Assembly: GCF_011764425.1 (NCBI RefSeq)
Contig: NZ_BLPF01000003.1
Span: 248,001-312,000, forward strand
Length of the DNA: 64,000 nucleotides
Source: Phytohabitans houttuyneae
GTDB lineage: Bacteria; Actinomycetota; Actinomycetes; Mycobacteriales; Micromonosporaceae
Direction: 5' to 3'
Below are positions 53,989 to 62,640 of the stretch, one piece after another; position 1 is the stretch's first letter; each line of letters starts with the position of its first letter. Made by a program: the position numbers and the translations under genes. Under the pieces are notes generated by a model, which saw only the letters and a list, made by a program, of their open reading frames with translations, was not told where the DNA came from and did not search any database.

Positions 53989-54200
53989 CCCCCACTCGCC
54001 GACTCTTCGCCGGGCATGCCCGCCGCCGGCTCGCCGGAGCGGGCTGCCGCCGGCCCGCCGGGTGTCTCCCCGCACCGTCGTGGCGGCATGGTCCGTGGGA
54101 TGTCCACGGCCAGTGCGACCTCGGGTCCGTTCACGGCTCCGCCGAGCGCCCGGCGTAGCTCCTCGAGGAGCATGTCGTCGGGTATCTCGTCCGCCTCCAT
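53985..54200 (-). CDS. Small hypothetical protein convergent to the sigma gene
   Basis: A 71-aa protein beginning MEADEIPDDMLLEELRRALG, with GGGAGGG 7 nt upstream of ATG 54200. The first half is an acidic helix, the second a Pro/Gly/Ala-rich tail. Its stop overlaps the sigma-factor stop by 3-4 nt. It could be a small regulator or peptide linked to the lipid/polyketide locus; no family was recognised. The 257 bp to the ACP gene contain the operon's promoter region and no other gene. Confidence 0.5.
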   Translation of the reverse strand: MEADEIPDDMLLEELRRALGGAVNGPEVALAVDIPRTMPPRRCGETPGGPAAARSGEPAAGMPGEESASGG

Positions 54201-54457
54201 GCGCTGCCCTCCCGACCGCGGATCGGTAGTCCCAGTGGCGGGTTTCGTACCGTTCGGATTCATGTTAAGCGAATGTTACCGGCCTGGCCAATGCCGCTGC
54301 GATTCCGTGCTCGAGCCATTCGGTGATCCGGAACGTGCCCGGCGCAATTTCGTCGAGAAAATCTCGCCGACCCTGTACGAATCGCGGCTCGGCCAGGGTC
54401 ATCTATGCGAGGTCGTCAAAAGCGCATTCACCGATGCCTTAGAGAAGGAGGCCACCA

Positions 54458-54865
54458 ATGGCCGTCACGCGCGAAGTTGTCGTGGAAGCCGTAAACGCGG
54501 CGATGGTCGACGCACTCGGCGTCGAACCCGAGGAGGTGCTCCTCGATGCGACGCTCCTCGGTGACCTTGGCGCCGAGTCCATCGATCTGCTGGACATCCT
54601 GTTTCGGCTCGAGCGGACCCTCGGCATCAAGGTGACCGCGGGCGATCTCGCCAACCACATCCAGGGCGAGTACACCGAGGAGGAGTTCGGCACCCCCGAG
54701 GGCGTGGTCTCCGACCTCGGGCTCACCCAGCTGAAGAAGGTCATGCCGCAGATCGCCGTCGACGACCTGCGGGGCAAGCTGCCCGCCGAGGAGGTCATGG
54801 GCCTGTTCACGGTCGGCAACCTGGTCGACTTGATCCTCGCCCGCCACGCTGCGCCGGTTGGCTGA
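54458..54865 (+). CDS. Acyl carrier protein with C-terminal extension
   Basis: A 135-aa ACP, longer than the usual 80. Helices I-II surround LLGDLGAESIDLLDILFRLE, in which Ser41 takes the phosphopantetheine arm. After about residue 85 an extra 45-residue region (IAVDDLRGKLPAEEVMGLF and VGNLVDLILARH) repeats an ACP-like helix. The RBS AGAAGGAGG is close to ideal, 6 nt before ATG 54458. It is the first gene of the lipid/polyketide operon and carries the growing acyl chain. Confidence 0.9.
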   Translation: MAVTREVVVEAVNAAMVDALGVEPEEVLLDATLLGDLGAESIDLLDILFRLERTLGIKVTAGDLANHIQGEYTEEEFGTPEGVVSDLGLTQLKKVMPQIAVDDLRGKLPAEEVMGLFTVGNLVDLILARHAAPVG

Positions 54866-54900
54866 CCATGGGGATCGCCGCCGGAAGCGGAGGCTCCGTG

Positions 54901-55353
54901 ATGCGGTTCCACCTGACCGACCGGATCCTCGGCCACGTCCCCGACGAGTCGATACGCACCCGCAAGGTCACGTCCCGGCTGGAGACCTACTGGCGCGATT
55001 CGGCCGGCGGGCCGGTGATGCCGCCGGCGCTGGTCCTGGAGGCCCTGTGCCAGGCCGGCGCGTGGCTGGTCATGCTCAGCACCGGGGTGCGCCGGCGGGC
55101 CGCTCTGCTGTCCGTCGCCGAAGTCGAGGTCACCGGCCCGGTGCGCCCGGGCGACGTGCTGGATGTGGACGCCTGGGTCGAGTCGATGTCCGACGAGGCC
55201 GCGGTGATGTCGGGTGTGGCCACCGTCGACGGCCGGGTGGTGCTGCGCGCCACCGACGTGATGTGTGCCCTGGTCGACGTCGCGCAGCTCGACGACCCGG
55301 AGGTGACCCGGCTCCAGCTGGACCGGCTCGTGGGGCAGGGAGGGCCGCGGTGA
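54901..55353 (+). CDS. FabZ/FabA-like hotdog protein lacking the catalytic His
   Basis: A 150-aa hotdog-fold protein. GGPVMPPALVLEALCQAGAWLV aligns with the family's PVMPGVLxxEAMAQ helix, with the catalytic Glu47 present. Fourteen residues before it, where the catalytic His should be, there is Asp33. It may be a non-catalytic partner of the dehydratase domain fused to the next KS, or act on another step. ATG 54901 has GGAGG 7 nt upstream; ATG 54868 is in frame. Its stop overlaps the KS start (GTGA). Confidence 0.8.
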   Translation: MRFHLTDRILGHVPDESIRTRKVTSRLETYWRDSAGGPVMPPALVLEALCQAGAWLVMLSTGVRRRAALLSVAEVEVTGPVRPGDVLDVDAWVESMSDEAAVMSGVATVDGRVVLRATDVMCALVDVAQLDDPEVTRLQLDRLVGQGGPR

Positions 55354-57131
55354 GGCGGGTCGTCGTCACCGGCATCGGCGCCGTCACCCCGCTGGGTAAC
55401 AACGCGCCCAGCACCTGGCGTTCGCTGATGGCCGGGCGCAGCGGCGTACGCGAGATCGCGACGTTCGATGCGAGCACCTTTCCGGTCCGCATCGCCGGGC
55501 AGGTGGAGGGGTTCTCAGTCGCCGAGGCGGTGCCGGACCGCCGCGACCGGCGGCACCTGTCCCGCTCCGCCGGATACGGCGTCGCCGCCGCGCTGGAGGC
55601 GCTGCGCCAGGCGGGGGACCTGGACGGCACCGACCCGTGGCGGCGCGGGGTCTCGGTCGGCGGTACGGTCGGCCGCGTCGAGCTCCAGGAGCTGGCCGAC
55701 ATGTCCTGGTTGCTCGAGTCCACCAAGCACAGCCAGATCTTCCGCCAGTCGCCGAACGAGGTCCTCGCGCGCGACCAGAATGTCGGCCCCGCCGTCATCG
55801 CCCGGCTCGGCGACTGCCGCGGCCCGTACGTCAGCGTCAGCACCGCGTGTGCCGGCGCCGGACACGCGATCGGCGAGGCGTACCGGCTGGTGCAGGAAGG
55901 CGACGCCGACATGATGGTCGCCGGTGGCACCGACGCGCTGACCACCTGGATGGACGTGCTCGGCTTCTGCCTCCTCGGCGCGCTCACCGCGGACGACGCC
56001 GACGCGCCCGAGCGGGCCTCCAAGCCGTTTGACGCCCGGCGTTCCGGCTTCGTGCTGGGCGAGGGGGCGGTGATGGCCGTCCTGGAGGAGCGCGACCACG
56101 CGCTGGCCCGAGGCGCGGCTGCCCTCGGCGAGCTGGTCGGCTACGGCTCGAGTCTCAACGCGTACCGGATCACCGACTCACCACCCGATGGAGGTGGCTG
56201 CATCATCGCCATGCGCGAGGCGCTCGCCGAGTCCGGGCTCCGGCCCACCGACATCGACTACGTGGTCAGCCACGGCACCGGGACGCCCGGCAACGACAGC
56301 AGCGAGACCGTCGCGATCAAGGAGGTCTTCGGCGCGCACGCCTACGACCTGGCGATCAGCTCACCGAAGTCGATGGCCGGGCACCTGACCTCCGCGGCCG
56401 CCGGGCTCAACCTGCTCGCCGCGCTGGGCGCCATTGCCGACCAGGTGGTACCGCCGACCATCAACCTCACCCACCCCGACCCGAGGCTCGACCTCGACTA
56501 CGTGCCGGGCGTCGCGCGGCGCCAGCCGGTCCGCGCCGCGATGGTCAACGCGTTCGCGTTCGGCGGCACCAACGCCTGCCTGGTGGTACGCACGCCCGAG
56601 CCGGCCGGACCGGCTGGCCTGGGCGCCGCCGTCGCGGAAGAGCCGTTACCGGCACCCACCGCCGCCGCGCCGCCGCCACCGGCGCCCGCCGTATCCGTCG
56701 AGCAGCTGCTGCGCGCCGCCGAGCGCGGCGGCCTCGACCGGCTGCTGGACCTCGCCCCCGGCCAGGCCGGCACCGCCGTCCGCAACGTCCCGGCGACGTG
56801 GCCGCTGCTGGCCACTCACTTCCCGCGCAAGCCCGTGATGCCCGGCGTGCTCATCCTGGACGACCTCGCCACCCTCGCCGGGCTTGTCGCGGACGCCGCC
56901 ACGACCGGACCCGATCGCGGCGACTGGTCGCTGACCGGCGCCCGCCGGGTGCGCTGGCGCCACTTCGTCCAGCCCGGAGACTGCGTCGAGCTGACCGTCG
57001 TCCGGCTGGGCGGCGCCGAAGGCGACCCCGCGTTCAGCGGCACCGTACGCGTGGACGGCCGGACCGTCGCCACCGTCGCCGAGCTTCGCGTGCGGTGGAC
57101 ACGGTGGGCTCCCGCCGGGGTGGTCCGATGA
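55350..57131 (+). CDS. Beta-ketoacyl-ACP synthase fused to a FabA-like dehydratase domain
   Basis: A 593-aa fusion. Residues 1-415 are a FabF-type KS with an intact triad: Cys167 in STACAGAGHA, His308 in VSHGTGTPGND and His345 in SMAGHLTSAAAG. A Pro/Ala-rich linker (about 430-455) leads to a hotdog domain with THFPRKPVMPGVLILDDL, giving His490 and Asp504, spaced as in the FabA dyad. One polypeptide could thus condense and then dehydrate or isomerise the chain. GTG 55350 follows GGGAGGG. It overlaps both neighbours by 4 nt. Confidence 0.9.
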   Translation: MRRVVVTGIGAVTPLGNNAPSTWRSLMAGRSGVREIATFDASTFPVRIAGQVEGFSVAEAVPDRRDRRHLSRSAGYGVAAALEALRQAGDLDGTDPWRRGVSVGGTVGRVELQELADMSWLLESTKHSQIFRQSPNEVLARDQNVGPAVIARLGDCRGPYVSVSTACAGAGHAIGEAYRLVQEGDADMMVAGGTDALTTWMDVLGFCLLGALTADDADAPERASKPFDARRSGFVLGEGAVMAVLEERDHALARGAAALGELVGYGSSLNAYRITDSPPDGGGCIIAMREALAESGLRPTDIDYVVSHGTGTPGNDSSETVAIKEVFGAHAYDLAISSPKSMAGHLTSAAAGLNLLAALGAIADQVVPPTINLTHPDPRLDLDYVPGVARRQPVRAAMVNAFAFGGTNACLVVRTPEPAGPAGLGAAVAEEPLPAPTAAAPPPPAPAVSVEQLLRAAERGGLDRLLDLAPGQAGTAVRNVPATWPLLATHFPRKPVMPGVLILDDLATLAGLVADAATTGPDRGDWSLTGARRVRWRHFVQPGDCVELTVVRLGGAEGDPAFSGTVRVDGRTVATVAELRVRWTRWAPAGVVR

Positions 57132-58398
57132 ACCGCGTCGCGGTCACCGGCATCGGACTGCTCACCCCGGTCGGCACCGGCGTCGCGCCGACCTGGCAGG
57201 CGATGCTGGCCGGCCGCACCGGCATCGGATACCTCAAGGGGTTCGACCCGACCTGCCTGAACACCCGGTTCGGTGCGGAGCTCAGGGACTTCGACCCCGG
57301 GCTGTTCGCCTCCCGGCGCACTCTGCGCAGCACCACCCGGGAGGACCAGCTCGCGCTCGCCGGCGTACAGCTCGCGGTGGAGGACAGCGGCCTGGACCTG
57401 AACACGGCGGACGTCAGCCGGTTGGGGGTGTTCCTCGGCGGAAACAAGGACATCTCCCGGCCACAGCACCTCATCGACGGCGCGTTGGCGGTCCGCGACG
57501 AGCGGGGCCGAGCCGAGGAGCGGGTGCTCGGAGAGCGGATGGAGTCGAGCTTCTACCCCCTGTTCTACGTCGAAGGCCTGCAGGCGGCGTCGCTGTTCCA
57601 CGTCTCCCAGCGATACCGGGCGATGGGCGCCAACGCCTACTTCCACGGCACGGCCGACGCCGGTGCCACGGCGATAGCGCGGGCGTACCGCTCCGTGCGG
57701 CGAGGCGAGTCCACAGTGGCCATCTGCGGCGGCTTCGACTCCGGCGTCTCCTTCTGGGCCATGTCCAAGATGGACGGTCTCGGCGTGCTGACCGACCGCA
57801 ACGACCTCGGCGAGCGCGCATTCCGCCCGTACGACCGCGAGCGCAGCGGATCGCTGCTCGGGAGGGGGCGGCGATGCTCGTCCTGGAGGAGTACAGTGCG
57901 GCCCGCCGCCGCGGCGCCCGGATCTACGCCGAGCTGGCCGGCGCGGGCAGCGCGTTCGACGTCGGTGCGATGGTCACCCCGGAACGCGACGGTGAGGCGC
58001 TGACCGCGGCCATCGTCGCGGCCATGCGTGACGCGCGGTTCCCCTCCGGCGGACCCGACTACGTGGCCACCCACGGGTGCGCCACGGTGCTCGGCGACGC
58101 CAGCGAGCACGCCGGGCTGCGCGCCGCGCTCGGCGCCGGGGCCGACACGGTCGCCAGCAGTGTGAAGCCAGCGGTCGGCCACCTCGTCGCCGCGGCCGGC
58201 GCGGTCAACGTGGCGGTGGCGGCGCTCGCGGTCCGCGAGGACGTCGTGCCGCCGACGCTGAACCTCGAAGACCCGGACCCGCGTTGCGCGTTCGACTGGG
58301 TTCCCGGCCAGGCCCGCCAGATTCCGGTACGGCGGGCGCTCGCGCTCGCCCGGGGCCTGCACGGGCAGAACGTCGCGTTGGCGCTCGCGGGCGTCTGA
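57128..58398 (+). CDS. Cys-less KS (chain-length-factor-like), frameshifted
   Basis: About 424 aa when repaired. The fold is FabF/CLF-like throughout (VAVTGIGLLTPVGTG to VAALAVREDVVPPTLNLEDPDP). The nucleophile is missing: HGTADAGATAIA has Asp177 where TACASG has Cys, while ATHGCATVLGD and AVGHLVAAAG keep both His. Such subunits normally pair with an active KS and set chain length. The frame breaks near 57862, where CTCGGGAGGGGG needs one more G to give LLGEGAAMLVLEE. ATG 57128 overlaps the previous stop. Confidence 0.85.
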
Positions 58399-58435
58399 CG
58401 GCACGCAGGAGCGAATGGGGGATGAGGGGACTGTG

Positions 58436-60777
58436 ATGCAGCACCACGACGTGGCCATCGTTGCCGCCGGGGCAGTCACCGCGCAGGGGCGGGGCGCGTC
58501 CTCGCTGTGGGACGGCGCCCGCGCCGGCCGGGTGGCGATCCGCCCGGTGACCGGGCTCGACATGTCCGGGTACGGCACCAAGCTCGCCGGCGAGGTGACC
58601 GACCTGGAGGAGGCGCCACACGCGTACCGCCGGCCGGAGGGTTTCCGGGAGCGCGTCGTCGAGCTCGCGCTGCATGCCGCCGCCGAGGCGCTGGATGAGG
58701 CCCCGGCCCTGGTGGCGGCGGCCGGCGGCGAGCGTGCCGGGGTCGTCTTCGGCACCTGCAACGCCGGGCTGATCGCCGGCCGCGAGTGGCTGGCCGCCCT
58801 GGAACGCGACGATCGGCCGGACCCACTGCTGGCCACACTCGTACCGCCGCAGGCGACCGCGGAGGCGCTGGCCGGCGCGTTCGGCCTGGGCGGTCCGGTG
58901 CTGTCGGTGAACACGGCGTGCGCCTCGGGCGCCAACGCGATCGGCTGGGCCGCCGACCTGATCCGCACCGGCCGGGCCGACCTGATGCTCGCGGGCGGCG
59001 CGGACGCCCTCTCCGACGTCTGCTTCGCCGGATTCAGCTCGCTGGAGGCGCTGGCCAGCGAGCCGGCGCGGCCGTACTCGCGGGGGCGTCAAGGGCTGTC
59101 GCTCGGCGAGGGTGGTGTGTTCCTGCTGCTGGCCCGCGCCGACCTGGCCGCGGCGCACGGTCCGGCGCCGATCGCGTACGTGGCCGGCTACGGCCTGTCC
59201 GCCGACGGTTACCACCCGACCGCCCGCGGCCCGACGGCAGCGGCGCGGCTCGGGCGATCCGGACCGCCATGCGCCTGGCCGGCGTGGCCCCCGCCGATGT
59301 GGGCTACCTCAACGGCCACGGCACCGGCACCGACAAGAACGACCCGGCCGAGACAAAGGCGATCCGGCTCGCGCTCGGCGAGGCCGCCAACGGTTTGGCG
59401 GTGAGCAGCACCAAGTCCGTCATCGGCCACCTGCTCGGCGCCGCCGGCGCGGCGGAGGCCCTGGTCACCGCGCGCGCCCTCGCCTGCGGCGTCGCTCCGC
59501 CGACCGCCTCCTACCTCGGCCCTGACCGCGACTGCGACCTGGACTACGTGCCGATCGACGCGCGGCCGGTCCGCACCGACGTGGCGCTCTCCAACAACTT
59601 CGCGTTCGGTGGGTCCAACGCCTGCCTGGCGCTGACCCGGGCCGGTTCGGGGCGGCGGCCGCCTGCGCCTGACCTGGACGCGGTGGTGGTCACCGGCCTG
59701 GCGGTGCTCGGTCCGGCCGGCGACGGGGTCGCCGCGGCCCAGGAGGCGGTGTCGCGCAAGGCGCCGCTGACCGGCGAGGTGGCCGGGGTCCGGGTCGGCA
59801 CGATGGCGCTCGACCCGGAGCCGTACCTGAGCCGCAAGGCGCGGCGGCGCATGGACCGGCTCACCGTGGCCAGCATCGTCGCGTCGGCGAAGGCCCTCGC
59901 GGACGCGAAGCTGCCGTCCGGGGCGGATGTGGAGTCGCCGGCCGGCATCGTCTTCGGCACCGGCGCCGGCCCGGTGGAGGCGATGGCACGGTTCACCCGG
60001 CCACTGCTGGCCGAAGGCGCGGCGGCCGCCGATCCCGGCTGGTTTCCCAACACCGTCTACAACCAGGCCGCCGGCCAGGTCGCCCAGCATCTGGGCCTGC
60101 GCGGCCCGACGTCCACGGTGAGCACCGGTCACGCCTCGGGCGCCACCGCGCTGGCCTACGGCTACGACCTGCTGCGGCTCGGGCACTGCGAGGCGCTGGT
60201 GTGCACCGCCACCGACATCGTCGACGACTTGGTCGTACGGGCCTACCGGGACCTCGGGCTGCTCTCCCTGACGCCCGGCGACCACCGGTTGCCTCTGGCC
60301 GAGGGCAGCGTCGCCGTGGTGCTGGAGCGCCGCCGGCACGCCCAGGCACGCAGCGCGCGCGTTCTCGCCGAGATCACCGGGTACGGCGCCGCCACCCACG
60401 TCGTACCCGGTGTGGACTGGGACCGGGACGGCGTCGCCACCGGCCGGGCGATGCGCGCCGCACTCGCCGACGGGGGTGCCGAGCCGGCCGACGTGTCGGC
60501 GCTGTGGCTGGCCGCGGCCGGGCTCAGCGTCGCCGACCAGGCCGAGCGGCGGGCGGCGCAGGCGCTGTTCGGCGACCGGATGCCGGCGCGGCACGCGCCC
60601 AAGTCCGTGCTTGGTGAGCCACTCGGGGCGAGCGGCGCGCTCTGCTTCGCGCTCGCCGCCGCCGATCTCGCCACGGCCGACCCGGACACCGGCCCCGCGC
60701 TGGTCAACTCCATGTCGCTGGGCGGCGCCAGCGTCTCCCTACTGCTTCGCACGGCAACCCACGAGGAGGTTCGATGA
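58436..60777 (+). CDS. KS-KS fusion: active KS joined to a CLF-like KS, frameshifted
   Basis: About 780 aa when repaired, twice the length of a normal KS. The first unit is a complete KS: Cys162 in NTACASGAN, His in NGHGTGTDKND and His in SVIGHLLGAAG. The second has lost them: STGHASGATA (Cys to His), no GHGTG counterpart and VLGEPLGASG in place of GHL. This is a KSalpha-CLF pair on one chain. The frame breaks near 59223, where ACCGCCCGCGG needs one more C to give HPTAPRPDGSG. ATG 58436 has GAGGGG 7 nt upstream. Confidence 0.85.
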
Positions 60778-61547
60778 AGCTGACCGAGCGCGTCGCGCTC
60801 GTCACCGGTGCGTCCCGCGGCATTGGCCGCTCCACGGCGCTGGCCCTCGCGGCGGACGGTGCCACAGTGGCGGTGAACTACCGCGCCGGCAAGGACTCCG
60901 CCCACGAAGTGGTCGAGGCGATCGAGGCAGCCGGTGGCCGGGCCGCGGCCTTCGCCGCCGACGTGTCCGTGTACGAGGAGGCGCGCGGGTTGGTGCAGGA
61001 GGTCATCGAGGCGTTCGGCGACCTGCACATCCTGGTCAACAACGCGGGCATCGCCAAGGACGCGCTGATCTACCACATGGAGCCGGAGGACTGGCTCGAC
61101 GTCATGAAGGTCAACTTCGGGGGCACGTTCAACTGCACCAAGAGCGTCCTGGAGCACTTCATGGTCACCCGCGACGGGGTCATCGTGAACGTCTCCTCGG
61201 TGATGGGTGAGCGGGGCTGGACCGGCGAGTCGAACTACGCCGCGTCCAAGGGCGCGATCGACGCCTTCACCCGGGCCAGCGCCGTCGAGCTGGCCCGGTT
61301 CGGCATCCGGGTCAACGCGGTGCTGCCCGGCTTCGTCCCCACCGACCTGGTGGCCGGGCTGTCCGAGGGCGAGGCGGCCAAGCACATGAAGCGCCAGATC
61401 CCGATGCGCCGCTTCGCGATGGTGGAGGAGGTCGCCGGGGCGATCCGCTTCCTCTCCGGACCGGAGTCCAACTACCTCACCGGCGTCCTGCTCAATGTGG
61501 ACGGTGGCGGCATGGCCGGCCTGGGCCTCGGGCGGTCGAAGTGGTGA
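60774..61547 (+). CDS. 3-oxoacyl-ACP reductase (FabG-like SDR)
   Basis: A 257-aa short-chain dehydrogenase. TGASRGIGRSTALAL binds NADPH, LVNNAGIAKD is the NNAG motif, and the active site has SSVMGERGWTGESNYAASKG with Tyr155 and Lys159. It reduces the beta-keto group made by the KS units. Overlaps the KS-CLF gene (ATGA) and the KASIII-like gene (GTGA). Confidence 0.93.
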   Translation: MKLTERVALVTGASRGIGRSTALALAADGATVAVNYRAGKDSAHEVVEAIEAAGGRAAAFAADVSVYEEARGLVQEVIEAFGDLHILVNNAGIAKDALIYHMEPEDWLDVMKVNFGGTFNCTKSVLEHFMVTRDGVIVNVSSVMGERGWTGESNYAASKGAIDAFTRASAVELARFGIRVNAVLPGFVPTDLVAGLSEGEAAKHMKRQIPMRRFAMVEEVAGAIRFLSGPESNYLTGVLLNVDGGGMAGLGLGRSKW

Positions 61548-62640
61548 GCGCCGGCGTGCGGGTGGTGGGCGTCGGCAGCCACCTGCCGGGCGAGCCGATC
61601 AGCAGCGCGCGGGTCGAGGAGCTGGTCGGCCCGCTGCCGGACGAGGTCGCGCGGGACATCTGCGTCGAATCGCGGCACTGGCTGATCGACCCGTCCACCG
61701 GCGAGCATCTGGACAGCAACTCGGGTATGTGCGAGAAGGCGGGCCGGGCGGCGCTGCGTGCGGCCGGGCTCACGGCCGACGACATCGACCTGCTGCTGGT
61801 TGCCACCGCGACCCCGGAGTTTCCACTGCCGCCCACCGTCAACCTGGTCCAGGATCGGCTCGGCGCCGGCCGGTGCGCCACCATCGAGCTCCGTTCGGCC
61901 GGCGCCGGCGCGGTGCAGGCGATGGAGATCGCCCGGCTGTACCTGAGCACTGGCGCCTACCGCACCGCGCTGGTCATTGGCAGCGAGGCAAGCTCGCCCG
62001 CGCTCGCGCCGATCTTCCTCGGCGTACCGCCGCAGAAGGTCCGGATCCGCGAGCGCATCCCGGCCTTCATGTTCGGCGACGGCGCCGGCGCCGTGGTCCT
62101 GCGCCGGGACGACAGCGGTCCCGGCGGGCTGCTCGGCGGGGCCACCAGCGCGGTCGGACCCGGTCGGGCACCCGGCATCAAGGTGGTCGGCGGCGGCACG
62201 CACGCCCCATCCACCGGCAGCAGGCGGCCAAGCGGCTGGTCACCCTCACCGTCGACGTGGTCTCCGCGGGCGCGTACGCCCCGGCGCTCGTCGCCGCCGC
62301 CATCGGCGAGACGCTGGAGCGCTGCGGTGCGGCGCCGGAGAGCGTGGACGTGTGCGTGGTGCCGGAGGGCAACGCCGGGTGGATGCGCGACGCGCTGGCC
62401 AGCGCCGACCTGGACCGGGACGAGTGGCGGCGGCTCGACGGCGAGTTCGTGGACAGCCTGTCCCGGCGCGGCGCCCTGGGCTGCGCCGGCCCGCTGGTCT
62501 GCCTCGACGACGGCTGGCGCGCCGGACTGGTCAAGCCGGGCCAGCGCGTGCTGCTGGTGGGCGTGGAGAGCAGCAAGTGGGTGCACGCCGGCGTGCTCGT
62601 CGACTGGACGCTGGCCGGACCGGACGGGGGTGCGGGGTGA
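61544..62640 (+). CDS. KASIII-like thiolase-fold protein lacking the catalytic triad, frameshifted
   Basis: About 365 aa when repaired. GVRVVGVGSHLPGEPISSARVEE at the start and LLLVATATPEFPLPPTVNLVQ later are typical of FabH/KASIII proteins, but the nucleophile position is Gly120 (RSAGAGAVQAM), and the HQAN-type region reads VVPEGNAGWM with Glu in place of His. It may be a structural partner or an acyltransferase with changed chemistry. The frame breaks near 62208, where CACGCCCCATCC needs one more C. GTG 61544 overlaps fabG's stop. Confidence 0.8.
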
